Assembly: GCA_033675265.1 (NCBI GenBank)
Contig: JAUJYZ010000488.1
Span: 127,196 to 191,195 of the forward strand
Length of the DNA stretch: 64,000 bases
Direction of reading: 5' to 3'
DNA from: Actinostola sp. cb2023
Lineage: Eukaryota > Cnidaria > Anthozoa > Actiniaria > Actinostolidae
In this document: one piece after another, positions 48,547 through 59,697 of the stretch
How positions within the stretch are numbered: the first letter of the stretch is position 1
How the letters are laid out: every line of letters starts with the position of its first letter
Program-made: the position numbers and the translations under genes
The notes under the pieces: generated by a model
The model's input: only the letters and a program-made list of their open reading frames with translations
Databases searched by the model: none
What the model was told of the DNA's origin: nothing

Positions 48547-48845
48547 GCCCAAAACATATGCTCTAGCGTATGTTGTTTTTCTTTGCAAGAAAGACAGATG
48601 TTTGAGTGAGTTAAGCCAAAACGAAAAAGAGAGGTCCGCGTGGGTAGGATGTTGTGAATAAAATTTATCTGAAACACGGAAAGTTTTGTATCTTTAGTTA
48701 TTTTGAACGCGAGTTGAAATACTTTTTGCAGGTTCTCAGGACTAATACCGTAGTTAATAATTATGTTTTTTTGCAGAAGGTGGACGAAATGAATTTTGAA
48801 TATGACGGTGTAAACAGAACAGGTGCATGCAGACGAATGTGTGAT
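48547..48845 (-). pseudogene. LINE RT C-terminus, copy 2
   Basis: Nearly identical to 45316-45604, but with one extra T in the run near 48768 that shifts the frame of the minus-strand reading. It shares the same left breakpoint (ctgggcccaaaac). Confidence 0.7.
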
Positions 48846-48951
48846 ATCACGCGCATTTCACCAACAGATCACAAAAAAACAACTTTTAATTTGTGCGAAA
48901 AAAAATACGTTTTTTTCTGGTTAATTTTGATGTCGTATAATAAACAGTACA

Positions 48952-51100
48952 GTTAGAGTTGTGTAATACGGCTGGACATTTTTACTCGCCTATTTGTAGT
49001 TTGACTCGTCAAAATACCAGCCATATTACACAACTCTAACTGTAATAACTTATATATATTTACACGAAATAGGGAACTCATACTTAACAAACAGAGCAGA
49101 AAAGAAAGTTGAAATATGAATGTAAGGAGTAATCTCGGACGATCGAGAATGAGAAAACGAATCAAAGTAGAAGTAGAAGGAATAACCGTCAGCTATAAGC
49201 TAGCGACATCATAATAAAGTAAAGTCTAAAATCTACTTACTTTGATGGATTTGCATTTCATCCACATGATTTCTTGTTGAGTTTGCAGCAATGTAATTTT
49301 TGTTTGTTGATAATGATGTGTCGATGTGTTGAACAGGTGAAATTCAGCTGATGAAAATTCCTCACGAAACCGTAATTGAAGTCTATTGATATCAAGCTAT
49401 AATGACCGTACGTACAATGTACTAATCGTGGTAATCTAATTATTGTGCGACATATGTAACGTCAGCTGTTCTATACTGATAGCCTACTCAACTTCAATTA
49501 TGTATTATTTGTGAAGACGCTTGATATTTTTAAAATTCCATGGCCATTATTTATTGTTTTCAAACGCAGCAAACATCCTCATTCTCGTCTATCTTTTCTA
49601 CTAAAAACTGCTTATATCCTTCCCAAAATCTACATGTCAATCAGATTTAAAAGACCCTGAATATCGTTATTTTTAAAATTAAATAATAAAGGTAATTATA
49701 ATTAACTTCGACTGAGGGACAACACTGCAGCCTATTTGCTATCAAGCAGAGGGTATTATATTGAAAAGTTGAATGAATACATGAATGAATGAATGAATGA
49801 ATGCTTTATTTACTCTATAATTTCAGGAGCCCATAAGTAGGAGCTTCCATGTAGCATTAAAATATGTGTGCCGATATCGCGCGCATTTCTCCAACAAATC
49901 ACAAAAACAACTTTTAATTTGTACGAAAAAAAATACGTTTCTTTCTGGTTAATTTTGATGTTGTATAATAAACAATTTATTACAGTTAGAGTTGTGTATT
50001 ACGGCTGGACATTTTTACTCGCCTATTTGTAGTTTGACTCGTCAAAATACCAGCCATATTACACAACTCTAACTGTAATAACCTATATATATATACTCGA
50101 AATAGAGTACTCGTACTTAACAAACACAGCAGAAAAGAAAGTTGAAATATGAATGTAAGGAGTAATCTCGGACGAGAATGAGAAAACGAATCAAAGTAGA
50201 AGTAGAAGGAATAACCGTCAGCTATAAGCTAGCGATTTCATAATAAAGTAAAGTCTAAAATCTACTTACTTTGATGGATTTGCATTTCATCCACTTGATT
50301 TCTTGTTGAGTTTGCAGCAATGTAATGTTGTTGTTGATAATGATGTGTCGATGTGTTGAGTACTACCATTGATTATCTAATGTCCAATGGTGGCCAAGTA
50401 CAATTGGACAGGTGAAATTCAGCTGATGAAAATTCCTCACGAAAACGTAATTGAAGTCTATTGACATCAAGTTATAATGAACGTACGTACATTGTTCTAA
50501 TCGTGGTAATCTAATTATTGTGCGACAGTTGTAACGTCAGCTGTGCTATACGTGATGGCCTACTCAACTTCAATTATGTATTCTTTGTGAAGACGCTTGA
50601 TTTTTTTTTTAATCCCATAGGCATGATTTATTGTTTTCAAACCTAGCAAACATCTTCATTATGATTTCTCTCTGACTCATTAAACTTTAAAAATTAATTA
50701 TAGACCTTTCTGTATTTTTTTAAAGTTTGCTTTCCATACTGATGAAGGTCTTTGGTCAAAGATCGAAACGTCTATAATTTTTAAAGTTTATTAAGTCAAA
50801 GACAAATCCTAAATATTTAATATTATGAATCCTGACTGCAAATTCCAAACATCCTCATTCCTCGTAAACCCAAATTGCTTCATGTCAATCAGCTTTAAAA
50901 GACCCTGAATATCGTTATTTTTTAAATTAAATAATAAAGGTAATTAAAATTACCTTCGAGTTATTTGTAAAATTGCCCCCCATGTGCTATCAAGCAGAGA
51001 GTATTCTATTGAAAAGGTCAATGAATGAAGGAATGCTGTATTTACTCTAACATTTTCATACGAGGTGACATACATAATTTCAGGAGCCCAAAAGTAAAAG
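48952..51100. repeat. Repeat U, copies 2 and 3 in tandem
   Basis: Copy 2 (48952-49981) and copy 3 (from 49982) follow head to tail. Copy 3 is more diverged and carries extra sequence at 50353-50405 and at 50660-50850 (the hammerhead-like region). The array ends at tttcaggagcccaaaagtaa just before the GAA microsatellite. Confidence 0.8.
50674..50797 (+). ncRNA. Hammerhead-ribozyme-like core inside an inverted repeat
   Basis: CTGATGA at 50739-50745 is followed by a hairpin (ggtctttg / caaagatc, loop gt) and then GAAAC and GTC (50765-50772), the order of the conserved hammerhead boxes. The helix III position is minimal. Outer arms at 50674-50705 and 50770-50797 (ttaaactttaaaaat and atttttaaagtttatt) pair around it. 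Hammerheads of this minimal kind are known from Penelope-like elements and retrozymes. Activity is not shown here. Confidence 0.4.
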
Positions 51101-51102
51101 CA

Positions 51103-51105
51103 TCC

Positions 51106-51136
<31 letters not shown>

Positions 51137-51320
51137 AAGAAGAAGAAGAAGAAGAAGAAGAAGAAGAAGAAGAAGAAGAAGAAGAAGAAGAAGAAGAAGA
51201 AGAAGAAGAAGAAGAAGAAGAAGAAGAAGAAATAGAAGAAGAAGAAGAAGAAGAAGAAGAAGAAGAAGAAGAGAAGAAGAAGAAAAAGAAGAAGAAGAAG
51301 AAGAAAAAGAAGAAGAATAA
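51103..51320 (+). repeat. (GAA)n microsatellite
   Basis: About 70 near-perfect AAG/GAA units with a few interruptions. It sits between repeat U and the foldback element. The serine- and leucine-rich minus-strand ORFs here are artefacts of it. Confidence 0.95.
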
Positions 51321-51372
51321 CAAGACGCCAGGGGGGCGTTTACTCGGGCTACCAAGATGTGAGGACCGGGGC

Positions 51373-52551
51373 GGGCGATTTTATATTTTACGCCCACTTC
51401 AAGATGGCGGATATTTCCGAGATGGCCTGGAATCTACTAATATGAGCAGCTCAACTTCCGGTGAATCGTATTATTTGCACATAGAGTTCAGTATTCTTGT
51501 CATTTTCTTTTTGTTTTTTTTCCGAATGTTGAAGGTTATACATATTTGGAGGAGAAATCGTCGCAAACAATCCGCAATTGTATGTATTTATTGTCTGAAA
51601 TAAAACGATCCATTGCGGATATATTCGTACGCGAGTAGAATTTTAAATGCCAATGCGAAGTCGTAAAAGCGGTAAGTATTGTAAGACAACTAAACATCTA
51701 GACAGCGGCATAAGATAAAACACGCTTTATCGTGGAAAAATTCGACTCTTGCGAATAACAAATGAGATTCGGCGTACGGCAGTCTGATGTGTCACGCCAG
51801 AATTAAATTATTCAGTCTCCTACTGTGCCCAGCGTATTATAAACCAAAACTTGGCACTGAATCGCTTTGTATCTTAACAAAGATAGGATAGTTTGGATTC
51901 AATACGTTTCTTCAACTTTTCATAAAATCATAGAAATAATCGACTCAACGGTACGAATAACAAAATCAGAGTCGGCGTACGGTTACCGTACGAATAGCCA
52001 CTGCATTTCATTTACTTACTGGCTATCCAACGGATTGTTCCCCTCAAAAAACTTTAAAAAAGATCCAGCTTTATGTGAAAGTTTCTACTCATCGATCACT
52101 GCGGTAAAACGCTTGCTTTTTAGTGGGCGTAAAGTTTGAGCTCACTTCGCATTTTACGCCCACTAAAAAGCAAGCGTTTTACCGCAGTGATCGATGCATG
52201 AGTAGAAACTATCACATAAAGCTGGATCTTCTTTAAAGTGTTTTGAGAGGAACAATCCCTTAGATAGCCATGCAGTATTAAGTGAATGAAAATAAGCTCC
52301 AACTTCATCAGACAATAAATACATACAATTGCGGCTCATTTGACACGATTTCTCCGCCAAATATGTATAACATTCAACATTTATTGCAATTGCAGTTTAG
52401 CCAACAAAGAAATTGCCAAGAATTACTCTATGTGAACTCGAAGAAAATACGAAGACGATTCACCGGAAGTTGAGCTGCTCATATTAGTAGATTCCAGGCC
52501 ATCTCGGCCATATCCGCCATCTTGAAGTGGGCGTAAAATATAAAATCGCCC
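51373..52551. mobile_element. Foldback element with full-length inverted halves
   Basis: The termini gggcgattttatattttacg and its inverse are flanked by the 5-bp word ggggc (51368-51372 and 52552-52556). The whole element folds about the centre near 52140 (ttttagtgggcgtaaagttt / cgcattttacgcccactaaa). The left half has about 360 bp (51590-51950) with no partner in the right half. Each half can be read as a short peptide with ALCDSFYSCIDHCGKTLAF, so the element may have captured and doubled part of a coding exon; I do not recognise the protein. Confidence 0.8.
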
Positions 52552-52849
52552 GGGGCGGGTGCGTGGGGCCGTGACATGAAGTAAATTTTAAGAACCCTTT
52601 CTTCCATTTTCTTTGAGGACATAGATGTATGTGATGTTGGATATTGAAAAGAATTGCGATAATTGAAAAGATAGACTGTGAATAAGATTATGGTTTCGAA
52701 GTTAGCGTCAATGAATCATCATCATACATCTTCATTGTAGTCAGTTATCCATTTATTTAAGAAATGAGGTGAAGTCGGTTTAGTAGTGTAGTTAACAAAT
52801 TGGAAGCAGTTTTCCATTGTCTGTACTCTTATTGACAATGGATGACGTA

Positions 52850-52902
52850 ATTTACTGAGCAACTGATTGATGATACCTCTAATAATACAGATGTACCCGG
52901 GG

Positions 52903-52939
<37 letters not shown>

Positions 52940-53985
52940 CCTTTGTCCAAGTGGTAGGAGTGATCGGCGGTCGGTTTTGAAAACGACCCCTAAAAGGTAC
53001 GTATAAAATAAGAGAGCTGTTGAAGCCATGTTGATTTCAACCCCTAAAAGGTACGACCATATATGGCGAAAAAGTGATTGTGCTGATATAATTTAATCAG
53101 TGACTGGACAATATATTTCTTCTGTTCTTTCAATTGACCTTAAACAAAGGTACGGACTCGTGTTACGTAACTGGCTTTTGCATCGGAACCCTAAAAGGTA
53201 CACACACGAAATATTTCCAACCCTAAAAGGACCGCCGATCACCCATACCACTTGGACAAAGGGAGTACCCCCCCCCCCCCCCCCCCCCCCCCCCGGGCAG
53301 ATGTACCTTGGGGATGACTCATACCATATAAATCCCTAGCATGAGAATCAAATATTTTGAATCCGCCATCACCAATACAGTAGATACCAACACTAATGCA
53401 TCCTATTGTTAGTATAAATGAGTTGTATTTTCTACAAGCTCTATATTCCAGGGGCATGCAAAATGTATAATCCTCGATGGAGTTGTCACCATATACATTA
53501 CTTGTGTAGCTTTCACTGTATAGTCTGTATCAAATACTGTCAGCATTGTTGGCAATTCTGTTAACATTAAAAAATGACTGTCTGGCTAATTGTGATAAGC
53601 TTGAATACAAGTGATTCCCAATATCCATTATTTGCACAATGTCAGTAGGCGAGTTTATTGATAGTCTGTTATAATTGTATATCAAAGCAGATAGTGACAT
53701 TACTACACATTGCTGTCCTGCATTTTGACCGAATACTACAATATTACCCTGGCTGTAAGGTGCTCTTATTGTTTTAGTAGGATCAATGAATGGAGCAGGA
53801 CCAGGATTTGTTTCTAAATCTGTACACAATGCACACTGGCAGCTAATGAATCTTGAAGGTTTGCCTGAAACCATGCATTGTGACAATATTGCATTACATT
53901 TTATCTCAAAATGTCTTTGCTTTCGTGCAATTAAGCTTCCAAAAAGTCGAACGTATCGTCTTAATTTCCTCCTTTTCTTAAACAC
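52850..53985 (-). pseudogene. ORF with a 2A peptide and C76-like cysteine protease domain, broken
   Basis: On the minus strand the reading passes a basic N-terminus and a 2A ribosome-skipping motif (CTDLETNPGP). A domain follows with GQNAGQQCVVMSL (candidate catalytic Cys) and later GGFKIFDSHARDLYG (candidate His and Asp), after FILTIGC. Cys, then DSH-RD-G, is the pattern I know from peptidase C76-like deubiquitinases and from related ORFs in animal mobile elements; assignment is by motif only. Two frameshifts lie between 53510 and 53560. A G-tract transposon (52897-53297) has entered at GMSHPQGT, and coding continues beyond it as SVLLEVSS. No start ATG is seen; an in-frame stop lies just upstream of 53985. 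Confidence 0.6.
52897..53297. mobile_element. G-tract element family 1, complete
   Basis: Left: ccggggggagg, about 30 G, then actccctttgtccaagtggt and aggagtgatcggcggt. Right: accgccgatcacccatacca, cttggacaaagggagta, a C tract and ccgggcag. The duplication cagatgtac (52888-52896 and 53298-53306) can be checked because the host is coding sequence. The words ccctaaaaggtac or close variants occur near 52987, 53042, 53191 and 53220. 401 bp, no ORF. Partial copies flank the Roc-COR fragment. Confidence 0.9.
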
Positions 53986-54839
53986 ACGTTAACTCTTTTA
54001 ACAGGAATTCTGCTTGGTTCTCGCGTTGATATTAAGTTTAACTCCTATGGCGATGGAAGCGTTATATAAGTTCACTTTATTTTCAGCAACTTGACAATCG
54101 TAATCTTGATTCAATTCTTGTTTCTTATAGGCTTACTTGTTCTATCGAGGTATCGTGTTCACATTAAAATCAAACTTTCTATCGGTGTTAAACAAAGGAC
54201 CTTCAACTTGTTATCCACCACACTCACAGTTTTGTTTTCTTGTTTGTACGAGGAAGTAAACTCTATCAGGTTTTACTCGTCATGGCATTCATTTGAGGAC
54301 TTTTGGACTTTTGGCATTCACGTGGAACGGCTAGGTCCGAAAACGCTCATCATCTTTTAGTGTGAGCCTACCACAAACGGCGAGTGCATTTGTAAGCGAG
54401 ATGAGCATATTTATCAAGAATCGACAGACAGTATTCATTACAAAAGACATCATCGATTTCCTTCGCAAGTTTAGTCGTCGAAAGAGGAAGATGGCGTCGA
54501 GTCTTGTGTTGATATTTATACCATGTGGAGATCATTTGTGCCGTTGGTCACCATGTGAACCATTGGTCAGCGGTTTTTTGCGACCGAAAAAAAAACCGCA
54601 TTTTATAACTCAGCATTAGCCCGAGTAATAATAATAATACCGGAGTAGATGTCAAATGTAGAGTTGTTACTGTTCCCACATCTACTGGACTATTAAAGCG
54701 CCCAATCGTTAAACTAGTCTTGTTGCTAGGTCACAAAGAATAGAGACTATGAAATGCGTAGGATCAATGAAAATTGTATTTCAATTTATTTGTTATGTTA
54801 CCTGACTGTAACTTTACAATTTTTAACTTAAATGTTTAA
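53986..54839. other. Unrecognised sequence upstream of the 2A ORF
   Basis: Two plus-strand open stretches (54091-54360 and 54362-54619) lack recognisable motifs and are probably chance. The minus strand is also unremarkable. It may be the remaining part of the element that carried the 2A ORF. Confidence 0.35.
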
Positions 54840-55207
54840 TGTCTACCTACTTTGATGGATTTAACTTTCATCAACATGATTTCTTGGTGAGTTTGCAGAA
54901 ATTGTGTATTGATTTGAAGAGACTCACATTGAGATGAATAATGGATGACGTAGGGCACAGCTAGCAAATTGTTTCACCATATTGCTGGGTGCCAATTAGA
55001 TGGCTGTATTATATGAATGTATCAAATGCTGGTCAAATTTTAACAATGTCCTTTAGTTCGGGACACATGGTTCTCGAATGCCTGTTGTGGAATAGATCAG
55101 CTGTCATATGCAAGACACATATATCATAGCAACCACATAGCAACCAAAGGAAGTATTTTCTGCAGAAGCAACGGGAAATTCATATGCTTCCATAATATAC
55201 GAATAAA

Positions 55208-55210
<3 letters not shown>
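54840..55210. repeat. Dispersed repeat, copy 3
   Basis: Matches 16990-17480 and 27915-28290 (ctactttgatggatttaact, ttgctgggtgccaatt, catagcaaccacatagcaac). It ends at the AAT microsatellite of 55207-55265, which also resembles the right flank of copy 2. Confidence 0.8.
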
Positions 55211-55247
<37 letters not shown>

Positions 55248-55261
55248 GTAATAATAATAAT

Positions 55262-55398
55262 AATAGAGTGCAACCACTATAACCGTGAAACATTGCTAAC
55301 TCTAATTAGCACTAAATAGTGCAATGTTTTCTACTGTTCCATTGGTGCTATTTAACACTAACTAGATTGTACTGTTTCACGGCTTTAGTGTTTGCACT
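55262..55398. repeat. Hairpin MITE, agagtgcaaac family, intact copy
   Basis: agagtgcaaccactataacc and ggctttagtgtttgcact form the ends; cgtgaaacattgctaac faces tactgtttcacgg. It serves as reference for the split copy at 28430-29041. Confidence 0.8.
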
Positions 55399-55425
55399 AA
55401 TATATACACCTGTTTTCATAAACGT

Positions 55426-55578
55426 TGTCCTTTTACAAAATACAAAATAGTAAAATAGTAAAAAAATAATTGATTAGAGAAACAATAAGCCAGAGTTCAG
55501 CTTGAGTGCATTTCCTTTGTTTCTCTAGTTAATTCCTTTTTTGCTATTTTACTATTTTGTATTTTGTAAAAGGGCAAC
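55426..55578. repeat. Hairpin MITE
   Basis: gttgtccttttacaaaatac plus aaaatagtaaaatag and their inverse ctattttactattttgtatt plus ttgtaaaagggcaac enclose an AT-rich loop. Confidence 0.8.
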
Positions 55579-55596
55579 GTTTTTGGAAAACACGTG

Positions 55597-55599
<3 letters not shown>

Positions 55600-55678
<79 letters not shown>

Positions 55679-55709
55679 TATTATTATTATTATAATAATA
55701 ATAATAATA

Positions 55710-55754
<45 letters not shown>

Positions 55755-55755
55755 A
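55600..55755. repeat. (TAA)n to (TTA)n inverted microsatellite
   Basis: A TAA run switches to TTA, briefly back to TAA, then TTA again. The tract is therefore self-complementary and can form a hairpin. Both strands give polyisoleucine ORFs. Confidence 0.95.
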
Positions 55756-57100
55756 TTACCCTGAGTGGTAATCCGTTGGTATTAAAGTGCTTATCACCCT
55801 TTTTATTGTTATTATGAAAATGTATTCTATGTAAAGGTGAATAATCGCAGTATTTGATACTTCGTGATTTGTAGTTTTGGATATGTGAGTACGTAACAAG
55901 GGTTTGAAATCTCAAAATTCAAACAAAGAGACGTGTGGGGATGCATCATTTATTATACAAAAACACCCTAGTGCAAATTACTGACATCTTAAAAGTGCGA
56001 AAACTTTTCTTCATAGCATACTTGCATATCATTTTTACTTGAAAATCACTTAATAAATTATGGCAAATGCCTCCTCTGACGTCACACAATTAGCATATCA
56101 GGATTTAAAATCTCTATAACTGAGTAATGCGAAGCTCAAATCACATAACTCTGGACCAACCCAATATTCACTTTATATATATTGAAGTAATTTCTAAAAT
56201 GAATACAAACATAAGGGTGATAAGCACTTAAATAAAACACGAGGACGCACTCTAAAAGGGCATCGCTCCGCCCACATCATCCGCGACAAGAGTAATGTTT
56301 TCATTACACAAGTTACGTTCGTCTTTGTCGTCGTTCGTCTTGTTATGGTTTCTTGTTATGGTGTTCGCGAAGGTGTCTTTTTATGAGGTAAATGTGTCGA
56401 GCATTTGTACATCTTTGTGCTTTTATGGTAAAGGCCTGTAAGGTTTCGAAACCTATGCTGTGAGTATATTTAATTCGCGAATGGCATTTCCCTGCATTTC
56501 CATGTCTTGGCGGGCAATTTTTAGGATGACTTACGAAATAAATGATACGCATAATAATACTAGAGCCGTGCGACTGTAAAACGGATAATGGTTCCGATCC
56601 AAATCAAAGTACCATAATGTTTACCAAAGTGAAAAGTGATAGTGAATTGTACAACAAAAAATATCCTTGTGCGTTTTTAGTACTTATTTCCACAGTTTCT
56701 TAATCATTTGATTGATTTATATAGCTTGCAGTTCTTGAGTTCCTCTCGCTATGACTTCTCGGTATATTTGTTTGGTAGAGCCAACGAACTTACCTTAGGT
56801 ACCAGTCTCCTTTTATAGTGCGTCCTCGTGCATGTTTAATCTGTATGCTGTATGTGACTGACGAGGAACGCCTTGAAGAAGACGCTAATGTATCATTCGC
56901 GACAGGTGCCGTATGTTTAACAAATTGCAGATGGTTTTTCGTTGTCTGTATTCTTATTAACACACACTTTACGTCATAAATTGTTCAAAACTCAAGTGGA
57001 ATCACGAGCGCATGCAGCGTCAAAGTAAAACAAACATCCAAAAACAAGGCAAAGTTTGAGAACAAAATAACTGTTTCAAGCTGGCTGTCGCTGGCTCCGT

Positions 57101-59143
57101 CACAGGCAGCCCAACCATTGCTTTTGAGGCTACTAAATAATTCAAAAAATAAATATTTGCGTCTTTTTTTGATGGGTTCCCTGTGGTAAAGCGCGCGCGC
57201 GCGCGTAATACATAAGGTTGGTAATGTCCTATGTTGGGCTTCCTGTGTACATCCCGTGCGTCCCGCAGCAATGTGTATATTGTAACAAGGTATGAAACTG
57301 ATGGCGTATCATGGACCGATGTGCGGTGCATGCAGATGGTGCACTTTTCCGTGAGGTAGTCGGATTTTACTTTCCGAAGCCGCCGTACACTACAGGCCCG
57401 TGGGGGGTACCCAGGGTAAAGTAGCTGAAGTTTTTCAAAATGGCAGGACGTCGAAGAGAAGTTCATGTTATCAAAAACTGATTTTTTCGGTTTAAACGTT
57501 TGGATTCTATTCCTTATCCATGGTAAGTTTAGAAGTTCACAATTCACGTCAACTTTAAATAACTTTAGAAGAAACTGGACGATTTTAAAGTGGTCTTTTT
57601 TCATTTTGAATGGTGGAGAATTTGCTAGTTGATTGTTGGACTCAACACACGCCGGAAAGTTTTGTTGAAAAGTAAGCTGAACTAAAAGTATTTTTGTCAA
57701 GCTTTTTACGTAGTATTTGCTCTAAATGTTCTCTAATAAAAGGACTTGCCTACACCGAGGGCAGAAGGGCTGCTTGATATTCCTCAGCAAATTATTTTTC
57801 ATAAATTATGACTGTGCTATTTGACTTGTGTAGTTGTCAGTGATCGAAATACACTTCAACAATGAACCTCTCTAAACTGACTGATAGTACTTCATCTATT
57901 TAAACATTTTGACCGTATTTCATCTAGAAAGTGTTTGACATAATTTTGTACTTTCTTACAGTTGTTCTTCAAAACACAAGGGAACGCCTACACAGCATAT
58001 TAAAAACCATCTGAGGCAAAAATATAGACGAACTCGAAGGAGACATGAATGGCGATTTTTAGATAGACGACTTTAATATGAAGGACCCATGAAGCGGCTG
58101 CATGCCTAAAATATTAACAGCTCTTCATTATTGTCATTGAAATAGTACAACTCATTTAGCAAACACTAGCTACCAACTGAGAGAAACACAGAGTAATTAA
58201 ATACGGTTTTCCTAAGAATGTAAGTATCGCTTCCGAGTGCTTACAAATTGTATACGAACTCCGCTTGTCGATTGTGGTGACATGCAATTTAAATTCATAT
58301 TATCCATGGTATTACTGATCAATATAGTGAATAAATTACACAGAAAGAACGGCGAAAACAGTGTGTAAAAAGCTAGTAAACTTATTTTAACTGATTGTTG
58401 AAATAAATACGTTGTTTGACATTTTGTTTACAAGTACTGATAGCAAAAATGTGTTGTGCAGTACTAAATATTGAGACTATTCAGCATTAATAAAACACAT
58501 TGCCTCAATTTTAAAGCATTTTAATCGATAAAAATCAAAAACACAAAACAAATACTTTATAAAAATCAAAACAGAAAACAAATAAAGTATATTGTAGATG
58601 TTTTGACTTATGTTTAATGAACATATCATGCTAAAACTTGCCAAAAAGAGCACAGTTCAGATTTGACGAGCGCTTGCCGATGTCCTCTCGAAGGCAAAAT
58701 CCCGAATGTTTCACGGAAAAGTGCACCATCTGCATGCACCGCACATCGGTCCATGAGGCGTAAAATGTCAAAATTAAATTTTCTCAGCGTACGGTGAAGT
58801 TAGATGATTGACACTTATGAAGTGTTTAGAGAATACGGTCAATTTTAGTTATTCGAAGAAAAATGGAATTTTCACGTCATATTGACAAAGATTATAGGGG
58901 CCAAAAACGTATTTGTCACGTGACCTAGTTTCATACCTTGTGTAAATATACACATTTGCTGCGGGCGCATCCCGCAGAACACACACAGGCAACCCAACAT
59001 TATACATTTTTATACACAGGGAACCCAACCTTATGTATTACGCGCGCGCGCGCTTTACCACAGGGAACCCATCAAAAAAAGACGCAAATATCATTTTATT
59101 GAATTATTTAGTAGCCTCAAAAGAAATGGTTGGGCTGCCTGTG
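57101..59143. mobile_element. 2.0-kb TIR element (CACAGGCAGCCC family)
   Basis: It starts cacaggcagcccaaccatt and ends aatggttgggctgcctgtg. Inverse matching continues inward for several hundred bases with gaps, through gaatta/taattc-like words, gatgggttccctgtggtaaa, a (gc)n run and ggtgcacttttccgtga. The 7-bp duplication gctccgt lies at 57094-57100 and 59144-59150. The undisturbed site is in copy A near 32476 (ggctccgtgcgcac). No transposase is recognised; the long minus-strand ORF crosses the element edge and is not believed. Confidence 0.88.
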
Positions 59144-59697
59144 GCTCCGTGCGCAAAATCACGTCGGGCATAAATGACCCCAAAATCGGCAATGTTAAAC
59201 GTCGGTGCCTCTTTTACATTAACCTTCGTATTTTCAACAATTTCACATCAATCGGGATAAAAGTTTCGGAGGTTGCTTACTACATGTAGTGTTTCATTTT
59301 GGCATGATAAAAGTTACCACCGACGTAATTGTGACGTCATTACGAATTGATACATTTCTCGGGATAATCGAGATCACTTTAAAACTTTCTAAAAAGTATA
59401 TATTTCGAAAGAGAATAATATTCTCTAAAATGTGGTGCAAATGTTATCTCGATGAGATAATTTATGGCTGAGTTTTAAAGGATAATCATTTTATGATGAC
59501 GTCGTATAAATGACGTCACCTAAATAGCAATAAAATGACATTCTCGTACTCATTTATGGTTAATACTAAATGTTTGTAATGGACAAAGCTGAACATTTTG
59601 GTTCACGATCTTTAATTTATTAGGGATATTTTAAAATATTGGTGACGTTATATATTATGACGTTACAGGAATCTGTCAATATGTTTGATTAATATGT

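Noticed and set aside
51080..51397. Poly-leucine and poly-serine ORFs
   Set aside because: Products of the GAA microsatellite in two frames.
54091..54619. Two consecutive plus-strand ORFs upstream of the 2A ORF
   Set aside because: No motif, no homology I recognise, and low-complexity hydrophobic composition.
55544..55915. Poly-isoleucine ORFs on both strands
   Set aside because: Products of TAA/TTA microsatellites; the same applies near 28183-28464 and 19378-19560.
57020..57700. Minus-strand open stretch of 226 codons
   Set aside because: It crosses the left border and target duplication of the 57101-59143 element and mixes two unrelated sequences. No known motif is present, so it is a chance ORF.
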